A stretch of DNA of 64,000 nt from Lachnospiraceae bacterium (GCA_902363665.1 CABJAW010000001.1:124001-188000), one strand, 5' to 3'. Shown: positions 8,360 through 17,263, counted from the stretch's first letter. The notes: generated from the letters alone by a model not told the origin. Numbers and translations are program-made.

Positions 8360-9343
8360 TCAATCATACAGGTGGCACTTCACCATATGCCCATTACCCA
8401 TATCCTTTGGCTGCGGTTCCTCCGTCTTGCAGCACTCCATGCAGCGATTGCAGCGCGTATGGAATTTACAGCCCTTCGGCGGATTTGCCGGGGATGGGAT
8501 GCTTCCCTCCAGGATGATGCGGCTGCGCTTCAGATCCGGATCTGGCATCGGGATCGCCGAAAACAGCGCCTGGGTGTAAGGATGAAGCGGATTTGAAAAG
8601 ATGTCTGCTGTCTCTCCTGTCTCTACAAGTCCCCCCAGATACATGACACCGATCGTATCAGAAATATGCTCCACGACGGATAAGTCATGTGAAATAAAGA
8701 GGTAGGTCAGGTTTCGCTCCTCCTGCAGTGTTTTTAACAGGTTGATAATCTGCGCCTGTACCGATACATCCAGCGCCGATACCGGCTCATCACAGACAAC
8801 GAACTCCGGATTCAATGCCAGCGCCCTCGCAATGCAGATTCGCTGACGCTGTCCGCCGGAAAACTCGTGCGGGTACCGGTCTTTGTGGTACGACTGCAGC
8901 CCGCAGTCATTCATGATCTTTGTGATATAATCCTGATATTCATTTTTCGGCACCAGATTGTGTTCCTTTACTGCCTCACCGATGATCTCACCGACCGGAA
9001 GACGCGGTGAAAGGGAAGAATACGGATCCTGGAAGATAATCTGCATTTTCGTGCGCATCTCCCGCATTTCCTTATGGGAAAGACTGTAAACATCCTTTCC
9101 GTTGAACAGCACGCTGCCGTCCGTCTTCTCGATCAGACGCAGGATCGTCCGTCCCGTCGTCGATTTGCCGCAGCCGGACTCACCGACAAGTCCCATCGTG
9201 GTGCCGCGCTTTAAGGTAAACGATATGTCATCTACAGCCTTGACTGCACCCACCTGGCGACCGAACATGCCTCCCTTGATCGGGAAGTATTTTTTCAGAT
9301 GGGATACTTCCAGAATATTGTCATTTTTCTTATTTTCCATCAT
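8360..9343 (-). CDS. Oligopeptide transporter ATPase OppF/DppF type (operon 2)
   Basis: The start ATG 9343 overlaps the stop of the OppD gene as ATGA, giving 327 residues. The open frame is 19 codons longer, but that part is antisense-like coding of the previous gene's end. Walker A GESGCGKS, the FSGGQRQR signature, Walker [12 protein letters not shown] and the H-loop SHDLSVVEH are intact. The C-terminal Cys cluster ([15 protein letters not shown]) is typical of Opp/Dpp ATPases, some of which are reported to bind an iron-sulfur cluster there. It pairs with OppD to power the permeases of operon 2. Confidence 0.93.
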   Translation of the reverse strand: MMENKKNDNILEVSHLKKYFPIKGGMFGRQVGAVKAVDDISFTLKRGTTMGLVGESGCGKSTTGRTILRLIEKTDGSVLFNGKDVYSLSHKEMREMRTKMQIIFQDPYSSLSPRLPVGEIIGEAVKEHNLVPKNEYQDYITKIMNDCGLQSYHKDRYPHEFSGGQRQRICIARALALNPEFVVCDEPVSALDVSVQAQIINLLKTLQEERNLTYLFISHDLSVVEHISDTIGVMYLGGLVETGETADIFSNPLHPYTQALFSAIPMPDPDLKRSRIILEGSIPSPANPPKGCKFHTRCNRCMECCKTEEPQPKDMGNGHMVKCHLYD

Positions 9344-10548
9344 GCTTCGCTCTCCCGTTCGGAAGCTCCCTCCTTTCCAAGATGCTCCTCCATCAGCCAT
9401 CCTGCCTCTTTTCGATCCTGGTAGCGGTAGCAGCTGACCTCGTGCGTCGGGCTTAATTTGACCACGCCCGGATAAGAGCCGTTACATTTGTCACAGCTTA
9501 ACTCGCAGCGATCCTTGAAATAGCAGTAATCCGGCATGTTGATCGGATTTGGCACCTTGCCCGGAATGCTGTAGAGCCGGTCAACCTGTTTGCCGACTAC
9601 CGGCTTGGAGCGCATCAGTCCGATCGTGTACGGATGTGACGGTGTCTTGAAGATCTCCTGCGCCGTACCTTTTTCCACCACGCGGCCCGCATACATGACA
9701 ACCACATAATCCGCCATCTCCGCGATGACGCCGAGGTCATGTGTAATCAACATAATCGAGGAATTAATCTTGTCTTTCAGAGAACGCATCAGGTCAAGGA
9801 TCTGTGCCTGAATCGTCACATCGAGCGCCGTCGTCGGCTCATCCGCGATGATCAGGCGTGGGCTGCATGCAAGTCCGATCGCGATACAGATTCGCTGACG
9901 CATACCGCCGGACAGCTCATGCGGATACATCCGGTAAACGCCCTCGCTGTTTGCGATACCGACTAATTCCAGCATCTCAATCGTGCGGCGCTTGACATCC
10001 TCCTTCGACATCGAAGGATTGTGCAGCGCGACGATCTCGTCCACCTGCTCTCCGATCCGGAAAACCGGATTTAAGGAGGTCATCGGCTCCTGGAAAATCA
10101 TTGACATCTCATTTCCGCGCAGTGTCTGCATCACAGAGGTTGGCGTATTTACGATGTTGTAGACCTTCTCTCCTGTATTGAAGCGGATCTCACCCTCCAC
10201 AGTCTGTCCCTGCGGCCGCTGCACGAGCTGCATCAGAGAAAGGCTCGTCACGGATTTGCCACAGCCAGACTCGCCGACAATGCCGACCGTCTTGCCCTGC
10301 GGCACCTCAAATGACACGCCGTCCACCGCTTTTACCACTCCGATATCTGTAAAAAAGTAGGTGTGCACGTTGTCGAATTCCACTACGTTATCCGGATTTT
10401 TCATCGTGCTTAAATATTCCGACTCCGGAATATGTTTCCGGTTTCTCTTTTTCTCGATCTCCCCGGTGATCCGGCGGTTCTCTTTTGAGATCCGCTTCGT
10501 CTCTTTTGAAGAGATATAATTTGAATTTTTCTTTCCAAACAATGCCAT
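9340..10548 (-). CDS. Oligopeptide transporter ATPase OppD/DppD type (operon 2)
   Basis: The protein has 402 residues. About 50 unusual, strongly basic residues precede the ABC domain (rich in [13 protein letters not shown] sequence). Walker A lies at 92-99, the signature is LSGGMRQR, and Walker B is [12 protein letters not shown]. The C-terminal part has the oligopeptide-ATPase Cys motif ([15 protein letters not shown]). The basic N-terminal extension is absent from the DppD half of operon 1 and could bind membrane or RNA; this is unproven. The gene sits 8 bases after the permease gene and overlaps oppF by 4 bases, so the two ATPases are translationally coupled. Confidence 0.93.
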   Translation of the reverse strand: MALFGKKNSNYISSKETKRISKENRRITGEIEKKRNRKHIPESEYLSTMKNPDNVVEFDNVHTYFFTDIGVVKAVDGVSFEVPQGKTVGIVGESGCGKSVTSLSLMQLVQRPQGQTVEGEIRFNTGEKVYNIVNTPTSVMQTLRGNEMSMIFQEPMTSLNPVFRIGEQVDEIVALHNPSMSKEDVKRRTIEMLELVGIANSEGVYRMYPHELSGGMRQRICIAIGLACSPRLIIADEPTTALDVTIQAQILDLMRSLKDKINSSIMLITHDLGVIAEMADYVVVMYAGRVVEKGTAQEIFKTPSHPYTIGLMRSKPVVGKQVDRLYSIPGKVPNPINMPDYCYFKDRCELSCDKCNGSYPGVVKLSPTHEVSCYRYQDRKEAGWLMEEHLGKEGASERESEA

Positions 10549-10556
10549 ATCGCCAC

Positions 10557-12272
10557 CTACCGTTTCATTTTCGGGTCAAACGCATCACGGAGACCGTCGC
10601 CCACGAAATTAAAGCCGAGTACCGTGATCAGGATCAGGAATCCGGCCGGAATCCATACAAACCAGAAGTTCGTCAGTACATAGACGTCGTTAACCGCATT
10701 TACAATATTTCCCCAGGACGCATACGGGAATTTTACACCGATGCCGAGGAAGCTTAAGGTCGCCTCCATCAGGATAACATCGCCAAGTCCCATCGTCGCA
10801 ATGACGATCAGCTGCGGAATGACATTTGGGATCAGATGGCGGAAAATTCTTCTGGAAACGCGCACACCGGTCGCCTCTGTCGCGATCATGAACTCCTGCT
10901 CCCGCAGGGAGAGGATCTGTCCGCGCACCATTCGTGCAATGCCCGGCCAGCCAATGAGACCAAGGATCGCACACAGCGCGTAAATACGAAGACGCGGATC
11001 TACCTTATAATAATCCATGATCGAACCGATGATGATATACAGCGGCATCGCCGGAATACAGATCACGACATCGACCACACGCATCAGGATCGTATCGACC
11101 CATCCGCCGAAGTAACCGGAACATCCGCCCACGATCACACCGAGTACGATCTCAATGATGATAACAACAAAACCGATCATCAGAGAAATCCTTCCGCCGT
11201 ACATCAGGCGGGTCAGCATATCCATGCCGTTTCCGTCCGTGCCAAGCCAGTGCGCGCGGGTCGGTGCATGATACGTGTCGTTTACCGTTGTTTCTTTCTG
11301 AACACGGACCACATACTGCTGATTCTTATTCTGAAGCTGATATGTCACCTCACCGGAGCTATCTTCTACCGTAAAGCTGTCCGCCTTCTCTTCGATCGCC
11401 TGCTCCACCGCCTCTTTAAATTCCAGCGGCAGGAACGTGCCGAATACCTGCGGAGATACGATCAGGCGGGACACTGTCGCAACAAGTGTTCCATTTTCAG
11501 AAATCTCCGCCGCTCCGCTCTCAAGAAGATTCAGATCATAGGTCTTTCCATCTTCTGTGAATGAAGTCTTTCCATCCGCCAGTGCAGTAAGTGCCGCCGC
11601 TTCAAAGGAATAGGTGAGTTCATTTTCTGCTGTCGGCGCATTAAACGCCACCTTGGATGCAAGCGCAACCTCACCTCCGCAGGAGATCGTCTGCTCACGT
11701 CCGGATTTCGCGATAAAATACGTCGTACCGTCCGCCTCAAAAGAATCTTTCTCTGCTTTGACCGCCGTCTCGAAGGCTTTCTTTGCTGCATCCGACAGGG
11801 TCGCCCCATCCATTTCTTTGAATGTGGATTTTCCTTTTAAGGTCAGCACAGTTGCCACCGGCGTCTGTGCCAGGACCGCATAATATTCTTCGCCGCGCTG
11901 CTCCAGCATGTAGGTCACGCCGTCTGCCTCAAAGCTTTCCTTTCCTTTATTTACTGCAAGGATGAATTTCTGCTGCGCAGAGACCGGAAATGTCACACCG
12001 TCCGCAGCGCGAAACTGGTAGCTGTCATTGTAAGCCGCTCCCGCATAATCCTTCCAGGCCGCTTCTGTCTTTCTGAATACCTGGCTTTCCTGGTATGGAC
12101 TTACCATGCCTCCGATAAATGAAAAAATAAACATCACAATCAGAATGATCAATCCTGCCATTGCCAGTTTATTTCGGAAAAAGCGCTTTGCCACGAGCTG
12201 TCCCGGAGAAAGCACTTTTACACGCCGCTCGTCATCCAGCGCCGTGACCGTCTTATTTGCATCATCGCTCAT
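10557..12272 (-). CDS. OppC/DppC-type permease with four extracytoplasmic repeats (operon 2)
   Basis: The protein has 571 residues, almost twice the normal permease length. A first membrane helix (about 38-57) is followed not by a short loop but by an insert of about 275 residues (61-335). The normal LGTDGNGMDMLTRL segment and BPD_transp_1 domain come after it. The insert contains four related units about 62 residues apart. Their best conserved words are SFEADGVTY (113-121), SFEADGTTY (177-185), SFTEDGKTY (237-245) and SFTVEDSSGEVTY (299-311), each preceded by an Ala-rich helix and followed by a strand-rich part. The topology places the insert outside the cell. The cytoplasmic coupling loop (TGVRVSRRIFRHLIPN) is intact, so transport should still work. 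The insert may bind the enlarged binding protein or the cell wall. Confidence 0.92.
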   Translation of the reverse strand: MSDDANKTVTALDDERRVKVLSPGQLVAKRFFRNKLAMAGLIILIVMFIFSFIGGMVSPYQESQVFRKTEAAWKDYAGAAYNDSYQFRAADGVTFPVSAQQKFILAVNKGKESFEADGVTYMLEQRGEEYYAVLAQTPVATVLTLKGKSTFKEMDGATLSDAAKKAFETAVKAEKDSFEADGTTYFIAKSGREQTISCGGEVALASKVAFNAPTAENELTYSFEAAALTALADGKTSFTEDGKTYDLNLLESGAAEISENGTLVATVSRLIVSPQVFGTFLPLEFKEAVEQAIEEKADSFTVEDSSGEVTYQLQNKNQQYVVRVQKETTVNDTYHAPTRAHWLGTDGNGMDMLTRLMYGGRISLMIGFVVIIIEIVLGVIVGGCSGYFGGWVDTILMRVVDVVICIPAMPLYIIIGSIMDYYKVDPRLRIYALCAILGLIGWPGIARMVRGQILSLREQEFMIATEATGVRVSRRIFRHLIPNVIPQLIVIATMGLGDVILMEATLSFLGIGVKFPYASWGNIVNAVNDVYVLTNFWFVWIPAGFLILITVLGFNFVGDGLRDAFDPKMKR

Positions 12273-12286
12273 CTGCTCTCTCCTCC

Positions 12287-13273
12287 CTAATTGATTCTGA
12301 CACGCGGGTCAGCGACCGCATACAGAATATCTGCCAGCAGGTTGCCAAGTAAGGTCAGCACTGCCAGAAACGTCATATAAAACATTGTAAACGGAATATC
12401 ACCCTGGATCAGACACTGATAAGAAGTATATCCGATTCCCGGAATCTGAAACAGCGTCTCGGTGATCATGGCTCCGCCGAACAGTCCCGGCAGAGAGCCG
12501 CCCAGGATCGTAATGATCGGGATCAGCGTATTGCGGAATGCATGGCGGTAAATGACCTTTTTCTCCGGCAGTCCCTTGGCACGTGCCGTACGGATGTAGT
12601 CCGCATTGAGTACCTCGAGCATATTCGTTCTTGTGTAGCGCATCAGGGAACCGATACTCACGATCGTAAGCGTAATGACCGGAAGCACCATATGCTTTGC
12701 CATGTCAAGTACTTTGCCGACGCTGCCGTACGTCTCATGCATTCGTCCGACGATTCCGTACAGGTCAAACCAGCCGAGGTTGATCGAGAAGATCCATTTC
12801 AGGATCGTCGCGAAAAAGAAGGTCGGCAGGGAAATGCCGATCAGGGCAAACACTGTCACCGCATAATCAACCCTGCTGTACTGCTTCGTCGCCGAAATGA
12901 TACCGAGCGGAATCGCAATCAGAATTTCAAGGATAAATGAGACCGCCGCAAGCGCAAACGAATACCAGATCACACTCGCAAACTTTTCTGTTACCGGCTG
13001 GGTCCATACCCAGGACTCGCCGAAATCACCGTGAATCGCGTCTCCAAGCCATACAAAATAGCCCTGGAGCACCGGTTTGTCCAGCCCGTACGCTGCATTC
13101 AGGTCATCGAGCAGCTCCTCATACGGCTTCGCGCCCTGCTTCTGGGACATCGCCATCGCCTTTCCCTTGACATAGGAAGTTGGCAGGCTGCGCTCGATCG
13201 AATAAATAATCAGCGAAACGAAAAATAAGATCACGACTCCGAGCAGAAGCCGTTTGACTATAAATTTCTTCAT
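12287..13273 (-). CDS. Oligopeptide transporter permease OppB/DppB type (operon 2)
   Basis: The protein has 328 residues from ATG 13273, which follows AGAAAGGAAAG; the 26 extra upstream codons in the open frame have no ribosome site. It shows an N-terminal helix, an outer segment ending in YGLDKPVLQGYFVWLGDAIHGDFG, and the BPD_transp_1 domain with RTARAKGLPEKKVIYRHAFRN as the ATPase-contact loop. The segment with VKGKAMAMSQKQGAKPYEELLDDL is slightly longer than in operon 1. It is separated from the binding-protein gene by 327 bases with two hairpins and is followed 14 bases later by the enlarged OppC gene. Confidence 0.93.
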   Translation of the reverse strand: MKKFIVKRLLLGVVILFFVSLIIYSIERSLPTSYVKGKAMAMSQKQGAKPYEELLDDLNAAYGLDKPVLQGYFVWLGDAIHGDFGESWVWTQPVTEKFASVIWYSFALAAVSFILEILIAIPLGIISATKQYSRVDYAVTVFALIGISLPTFFFATILKWIFSINLGWFDLYGIVGRMHETYGSVGKVLDMAKHMVLPVITLTIVSIGSLMRYTRTNMLEVLNADYIRTARAKGLPEKKVIYRHAFRNTLIPIITILGGSLPGLFGGAMITETLFQIPGIGYTSYQCLIQGDIPFTMFYMTFLAVLTLLGNLLADILYAVADPRVRIN

Positions 13274-13340
13274 GCTTTTCTTTCCTTTCTTTTCCGGTGC
13301 GTATTTAACCGGACCGTTCCCGTAAGAACGCCGGCGGCCA

Positions 13341-13379
13341 TACTGCCTCAAAGCGGAGTGGTTCCGTCCTGAGGCAGTA
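13341..13379. other. Hairpin in operon 2 leader of OppB
   Basis: A perfect 10-bp stem, TACTGCCTCA with TGAGGCAGTA, has a 19-base loop. It lies 68 bases upstream of the OppB start. No T run follows on the minus strand, so it is more likely an RNA processing or stability element than a terminator. Confidence 0.55.
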
Positions 13380-13542
13380 CGACCTCCATCCGTCCGTTTT
13401 TTCAGACCACACAGAGCAGTAACGGCAATCCACTGCTTATTGACCTCTGCCTGAAATCTGTTCCGCCAGAGTCAAATGCAGAACTGTTGTCTTTTCCGCT
13501 TCGTGTAAATCCCGGATTTTCACCGCACCGCAGGCGTACGCA

Positions 13543-13572
13543 GGGCTGCTGCAAACACATTTGCAGCAGCCC
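13543..13572 (-). terminator. Strong hairpin after the binding-protein gene (operon 2)
   Basis: A perfect 13-bp stem GGGCTGCTGCAAA with a 4-base loop lies 28 bases past the binding-protein stop. There is no T run, so partial termination or 3'-end protection of the upstream message is more likely than full termination. Between this and the 13341 hairpin I see nothing else. Confidence 0.55.
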
Positions 13573-13600
13573 CACCCTGCTTTTTGGAATGCTCTTAAAT

Positions 13601-15895
13601 CTAGTTCATTTCCATATTTTCAATATCACCGTACCAGTTATAGTAAGTCGTAACATCCGGTGTAAAGGTATCTGCGTTCACACGCTCCGTGCTGTAAATT
13701 ACACAGTTCTGTCTCTGATATACCGGAATCTCTACACCCCAGTCAAGGATGATATCCAGACACTGCTTATAAACGGATTTACGGTATGCCTGGTCTGCAC
13801 TTGTTCTTGCATCTACAATATCGGCATCCAGCGTCTCATCTGCAATATGATAGTAATTGGAATTTCCACCTGTACTATGGTAAATCTGGTACATGTCCGG
13901 ATCAAGCGTTGCCTGCCATGCTGCACACCAGATTTCACTTGTTCCTGCATTGTTTGCATCCCACATGATATTTGAATCCGTAATATCGTTGATCTCAAGA
14001 TCGAAGCCGATGGATGCAAGTGCTTCTTTTGCGTCGGTCAGGACTGCGAAGGTCGGGTGGTCTCCAGTACCGTCGCCGCCGATCATTGCCTCATAAGAAA
14101 GCTTTGCACCTTCCGGAGCTGCGGAAAGCTTTCCGTCATCGCCAAATGTGTAGCCTGCTGCCTCAAAGTATCCCTTTGCCGCTTCCAGAGCTGCTGCAAA
14201 TTTCTCATCGTCTGTCATGTCATCCGTATAGATCGGGTTGCCGTCTACATCCTTTGAGTATGCCACCTCATAATCTGCATCGGATTTCTGCGGTGCTGCC
14301 CAGGAAGTATTGGAGATCGGGTAGTTGATAACCGATGCTGCATCTCCGTAGTAAGAATCAATCGCCACGTCACGATATACGGAAAGTACCGTTGCGATTG
14401 CTTTTCGCAGGTTCTTGGATGCATCAGAGCCTGCCTCCCCGCCTACGTTTACAGTATTTGCATTGATTCCGATGTAGCCGTATCCCAGATTGTCTACCAG
14501 ATTGGTATTGATGCGGTCACCGTTCAGCTCACCGTTGGAGTTGATGCTCTTGATCTGCTCAAATGCGGATTTTGTTCCGCTCGGATCTGCCAGATCGATG
14601 GTACCCTGCTCAACACCCGGGATGTAATCTGCGTCCGCGCTGACACGTACCTGCATATTTTTGATCTTCGGCTCGCCCTTGAAGTAGTTTTCATTTGCCT
14701 CAAGGTATACCGTCTTGTTCTCATACTTTACAAACTTGTATGCGCCTGCCCCCATCGGAGAAGTCGTCTTCTCGCGCACGATGGAGAGGTCTCCTCTTGT
14801 AAAGCCGAACTGGTTGTTGTCATAATCGTACAGAGACGGATCTCCGTAGTAATTGAGCGGCTGCACGATAAATCCCAGCTGATAGATCATATTTGCATCA
14901 AAGCCGTCTGTTGTCACTTCCACTTCATAATCGCCCAGCTTCTTCACGCCCTCGATGTTCGGAACTTCCTCGCCCTCACCTGCAGCGGTCTTCTGTGCTA
15001 CGAGGTATTCCTGTGCCAGCTCTTTTACACTGTCATCAAAGTAGGTCTCATCGCCATAAGCAGTTGCAAGTGCCACGTAATCCGTGCCATAGCTCTCTGC
15101 GATCTCATTAATCATGGTATCGCGGTCTTTGCCTGTCGCATCATAATCCTCTGCTCCGTAAAGCATTGCGAAAAACTCTGCTCCGCTTGATACGCCGTAA
15201 GCATCTTTATAATCTTCCCACGCAGAATCTGCCCAGTCATACTCAGAATCCAGCAGGCCTTTCATCAGCTCTTTGACTCCTGCTGCAAGCTCGTCCGGCA
15301 TCTCCTCAATCGCCTTTGCCACATCTTCATCAGATACGGAATCTGCCGCTGTGGAATTCAGACGGTAGTTCTGCAGTCCTTTGATATTCGTGGAATTTAA
15401 TGTGCCATATCCGTCGTAATCTGTATCTGCATATACATAAATGGAAAAGATCACATCATCTGCGGTCACCGGTGTGCCGTCTGAAAATACGGCATCATCC
15501 CGCATTTTGATGTTGTAAACGGTATTGTCATCATTTTCGGTCACTGTAACATTTGCCAGTGTATGATACGTATAATCCGTGCCGTTGTATGCGATCGTCT
15601 CGCCCTCATCACCTGCACCGTTGAAAATAACGCTTCCTGCACGGTCATTCTCGATCAGATACAGACCGGTCAGGTTTACAATCGTCTGATCTGGAACAGA
15701 CTCAGCGAAAAATCCGCTGAACTTTTCCGACATATCGAGACTTCCTACTACAAGCGGAGTACTTCCGTCACCGGTCGTCTCTGCGGAAGCCGCCTCTGTG
15801 GCCGCTTCTGTCTCTTCGGCAAATGCACTCATGCTCATGGTGCCTAATACCATAGCGCCCGTTATCACAAGCGCCAGAATCTTTTTCATCTTCAT
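13601..15895 (-). CDS. Enlarged peptide-binding protein, SBP family 5 (operon 2)
   Basis: The protein has 764 residues, against 534 for the operon 1 homologue. The start ATG 15895 follows AAAGGAGG. The signal peptide ends near SMSAFA (residue 26) and has no lipobox Cys. A Thr/Glu/Ala-rich spacer (27-45) follows. SBP_bac_5 landmarks include DDAVFSDGTPVTADDVIFSIY (134-154). Between residues about 180 and 310 an extra acidic, helix-rich segment interrupts the fold at a place where normal family members have a loop, before the canonical LGDYEVEV strand. The C-terminal lobe is complete. It should deliver peptides to OppBC. The co-occurrence of an enlarged OppC in the same operon suggests that the two inserts meet. 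Confidence 0.92.
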   Translation of the reverse strand: MKMKKILALVITGAMVLGTMSMSAFAEETEAATEAASAETTGDGSTPLVVGSLDMSEKFSGFFAESVPDQTIVNLTGLYLIENDRAGSVIFNGAGDEGETIAYNGTDYTYHTLANVTVTENDDNTVYNIKMRDDAVFSDGTPVTADDVIFSIYVYADTDYDGYGTLNSTNIKGLQNYRLNSTAADSVSDEDVAKAIEEMPDELAAGVKELMKGLLDSEYDWADSAWEDYKDAYGVSSGAEFFAMLYGAEDYDATGKDRDTMINEIAESYGTDYVALATAYGDETYFDDSVKELAQEYLVAQKTAAGEGEEVPNIEGVKKLGDYEVEVTTDGFDANMIYQLGFIVQPLNYYGDPSLYDYDNNQFGFTRGDLSIVREKTTSPMGAGAYKFVKYENKTVYLEANENYFKGEPKIKNMQVRVSADADYIPGVEQGTIDLADPSGTKSAFEQIKSINSNGELNGDRINTNLVDNLGYGYIGINANTVNVGGEAGSDASKNLRKAIATVLSVYRDVAIDSYYGDAASVINYPISNTSWAAPQKSDADYEVAYSKDVDGNPIYTDDMTDDEKFAAALEAAKGYFEAAGYTFGDDGKLSAAPEGAKLSYEAMIGGDGTGDHPTFAVLTDAKEALASIGFDLEINDITDSNIMWDANNAGTSEIWCAAWQATLDPDMYQIYHSTGGNSNYYHIADETLDADIVDARTSADQAYRKSVYKQCLDIILDWGVEIPVYQRQNCVIYSTERVNADTFTPDVTTYYNWYGDIENMEMN

Positions 15896-15947
15896 GAAAT
15901 ATCCTCCTTTAGTTCGATTCCTGTGAAATAAACACAGCAGTTATTCC

Positions 15948-15993
15948 ATGTTACCATTTATTTTTATTTTTTCAATTGGCAATATCACCAATT
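15948..15993 (-). promoter_or_regulatory. Promoter and palindromic candidate operator of operon 2
   Basis: Minus strand: TTGAAA (15970-15975), 16-base spacer, TAACAT (15948-15953). An inverted repeat AATTGG-N8-CCAATT (15974-15993) touches the -35 box. The half-site AATTGGCA recurs at 7127. The remaining sequence up to 16183 is AT-rich with no recognised feature. Confidence 0.5.
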
Positions 15994-16183
15994 TATCAGA
16001 TTTTATTCTTTTTTTCTAAAAAATCCGGCAGAAATCGTGCAACTTTTTCCAGAAATCTGCCACGTTTTCCGGTTTTTTCCTGCACGTTGTCTGATTTGCG
16101 CATTATGGAAGAATCTGTTTTGTGCGAATCGTACATTTTCGGTTTTTTCTTCATTCACCATTCTATCCAGGCACTATCCGCCA

Positions 16184-16259
16184 CTGGCGTCAAAAATCAG
16201 GAGTGCGCACCTGCGTATTTTATGTTTTTATACATTCTCTTCAAGACGGTGCGCACTCC
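16184..16259 (-). terminator. Terminator-like inverted repeat across the end of the four-helix protein gene
   Basis: The 12-bp perfect arms GGAGTGCGCACC (16200-16211) and GGTGCGCACTCC (16248-16259) flank a 36-base loop that contains the stop codon at 16228. On the minus strand a five-T run follows. The large loop makes termination plausible but not certain. Confidence 0.55.
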
Positions 16260-16806
16260 GGTGCACCTTCCATGCGCACACTGCCATCCACACGCCCAAG
16301 ATGCACAGAAGAAACGCATCCGCTGCAAAAAAGATTTCGACCGGCCACACCGCCTGCTCCCGGTACGCAGTCACAATCACAAGATCTGCCGCAAAGGAAG
16401 TCCATGCCAGTACTGCAGTCGCAATCCCGCAGCGCAACGGACGGCGGAACGCCTGCTCATACTCGGAGCGGCGAAGATGTGATGCGTGCTCAGCACGATC
16501 CAGATGAACAATTGGCTCCTGCTCTGAGCGTTTCTTTGCAGTTCGCATCATCGCATGGCAGCCCATCCAGCCATAAATCACCGGCAGGATCATCCCCGCA
16601 TACGGAATCAACACCCAGAACGTGTGGCTTCCTATATTATTGACAGACAGGCCGCAGGCCAGCAGAAGCGATGCTGCCAGAAGCTTTCCGCCAAAGAACT
16701 TTGCCTCCTGCTTCAGTTCTGCTGCCGGAAGCGACGTCTCATACCACGCCCCGACGTATTCATAGCCGTCCCCGTTTTTCTTATAATCTTTTCCGTAATT
16801 CCTCAT
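16228..16806 (-). CDS. Four-helix membrane protein upstream of operon 2
   Basis: The product has 192 residues from ATG 16806 after AAGGAA. A hydrophilic N-terminus (GKDYKKNGDGYEYVGAWYE) precedes two hydrophobic hairpins: helices at about 39-56 and 63-84, then 125-147 and 155-178. The linker between them (88-122) is charged, with KKRSEQEP and RRSEYEQAFRRP. I do not recognise a family. It lies directly upstream of the operon 2 binding protein but seems to have its own terminator. It may be an accessory of the importer or of the divergent C39-like peptidase; only its position supports that. A full copy of the 138-bp dispersed element precedes it. Confidence 0.75.
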   Translation of the reverse strand: MRNYGKDYKKNGDGYEYVGAWYETSLPAAELKQEAKFFGGKLLAASLLLACGLSVNNIGSHTFWVLIPYAGMILPVIYGWMGCHAMMRTAKKRSEQEPIVHLDRAEHASHLRRSEYEQAFRRPLRCGIATAVLAWTSFAADLVIVTAYREQAVWPVEIFFAADAFLLCILGVWMAVCAWKVHRSAHRLEENV

Positions 16807-16908
16807 GTTTATTCCTTTCTTCTCAAGGCACCTATTCACAACCAGTTTTATAACACTATCACGAAACCTTATTACTTCCTGCGTCCTCCGCTATTTCTAT
16901 TTGTATGC

Positions 16909-17046
16909 AACTGTTCAGAGACAAGCAAAATTTCATAAAACAGGCGGAAAATGCTTGCATTTTTAAGCCTGTTTTTGAAATTTTATTTGGCGGATACGCC
17001 ACACCGACGAAATGCGTAGCATTTTGGAGGTTGGCTCTGAACAGTT
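16909..17046 (+). repeat. 138-bp dispersed structured element, copy A
   Basis: The ends AACTGTTCAGAG (16909-16920) and CTCTGAACAGTT (17035-17046) are perfect 12-bp inverted repeats. Inside are three hairpins: an 18-bp stem with one bulge (left arm ending AAAACAGGC, right arm starting GCCTGTTTT) that itself contains AAAATGC-TT-GCATTTT; GGCG-GATA-CGCC; and AAATGC-GTA-GCATTT. Copy B differs at 4 of 138 positions. A TATAAT on the minus strand (17054-17059) would start RNA at the element's right edge. The rest of the 16807-17263 gap is the leader of the membrane-protein gene and the promoter of peptidase gene 2. Confidence 0.85.
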
Positions 17047-17131
17047 ACTTTGTATTATAAAATTTTCAAAATTTCCCATTTGCTTTTATTCTTTTACTGC
17101 TGTTTTCTCGAATACGCTACCATTTCTTTTC

Positions 17132-17160
17132 TTGACAAATTCTGTCAGTGCGCGTATCGT
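17132..17160 (+). promoter_or_regulatory. Promoter of C39-like gene 2
   Basis: TTGACA (17132-17137), 17-base spacer, TATCGT (17155-17160). It shares TTGACAAATTC and TGCGCG with the promoter of paralogue 1. Confidence 0.65.
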
Positions 17161-17176
17161 GACCTTTAAGTCCTGA

Positions 17177-17210
17177 TTATGAGCAATCCGCTTCTGCTGC
17201 CTGCTCATAA
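17177..17210 (+). other. Leader hairpin of C39-like gene 2
   Basis: TTATGAGCA and TGCTCATAA form a perfect 9-bp stem with a 16-base loop in the transcript leader, 53 bases before the start codon. It could affect translation or stability of the message; no known riboswitch pattern is apparent. Confidence 0.5.
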
Positions 17211-17263
17211 ATGCAGCCATTTCGAGACCTGCGCTCACATTCTTTTACAAAGGAGCTCCCTCT

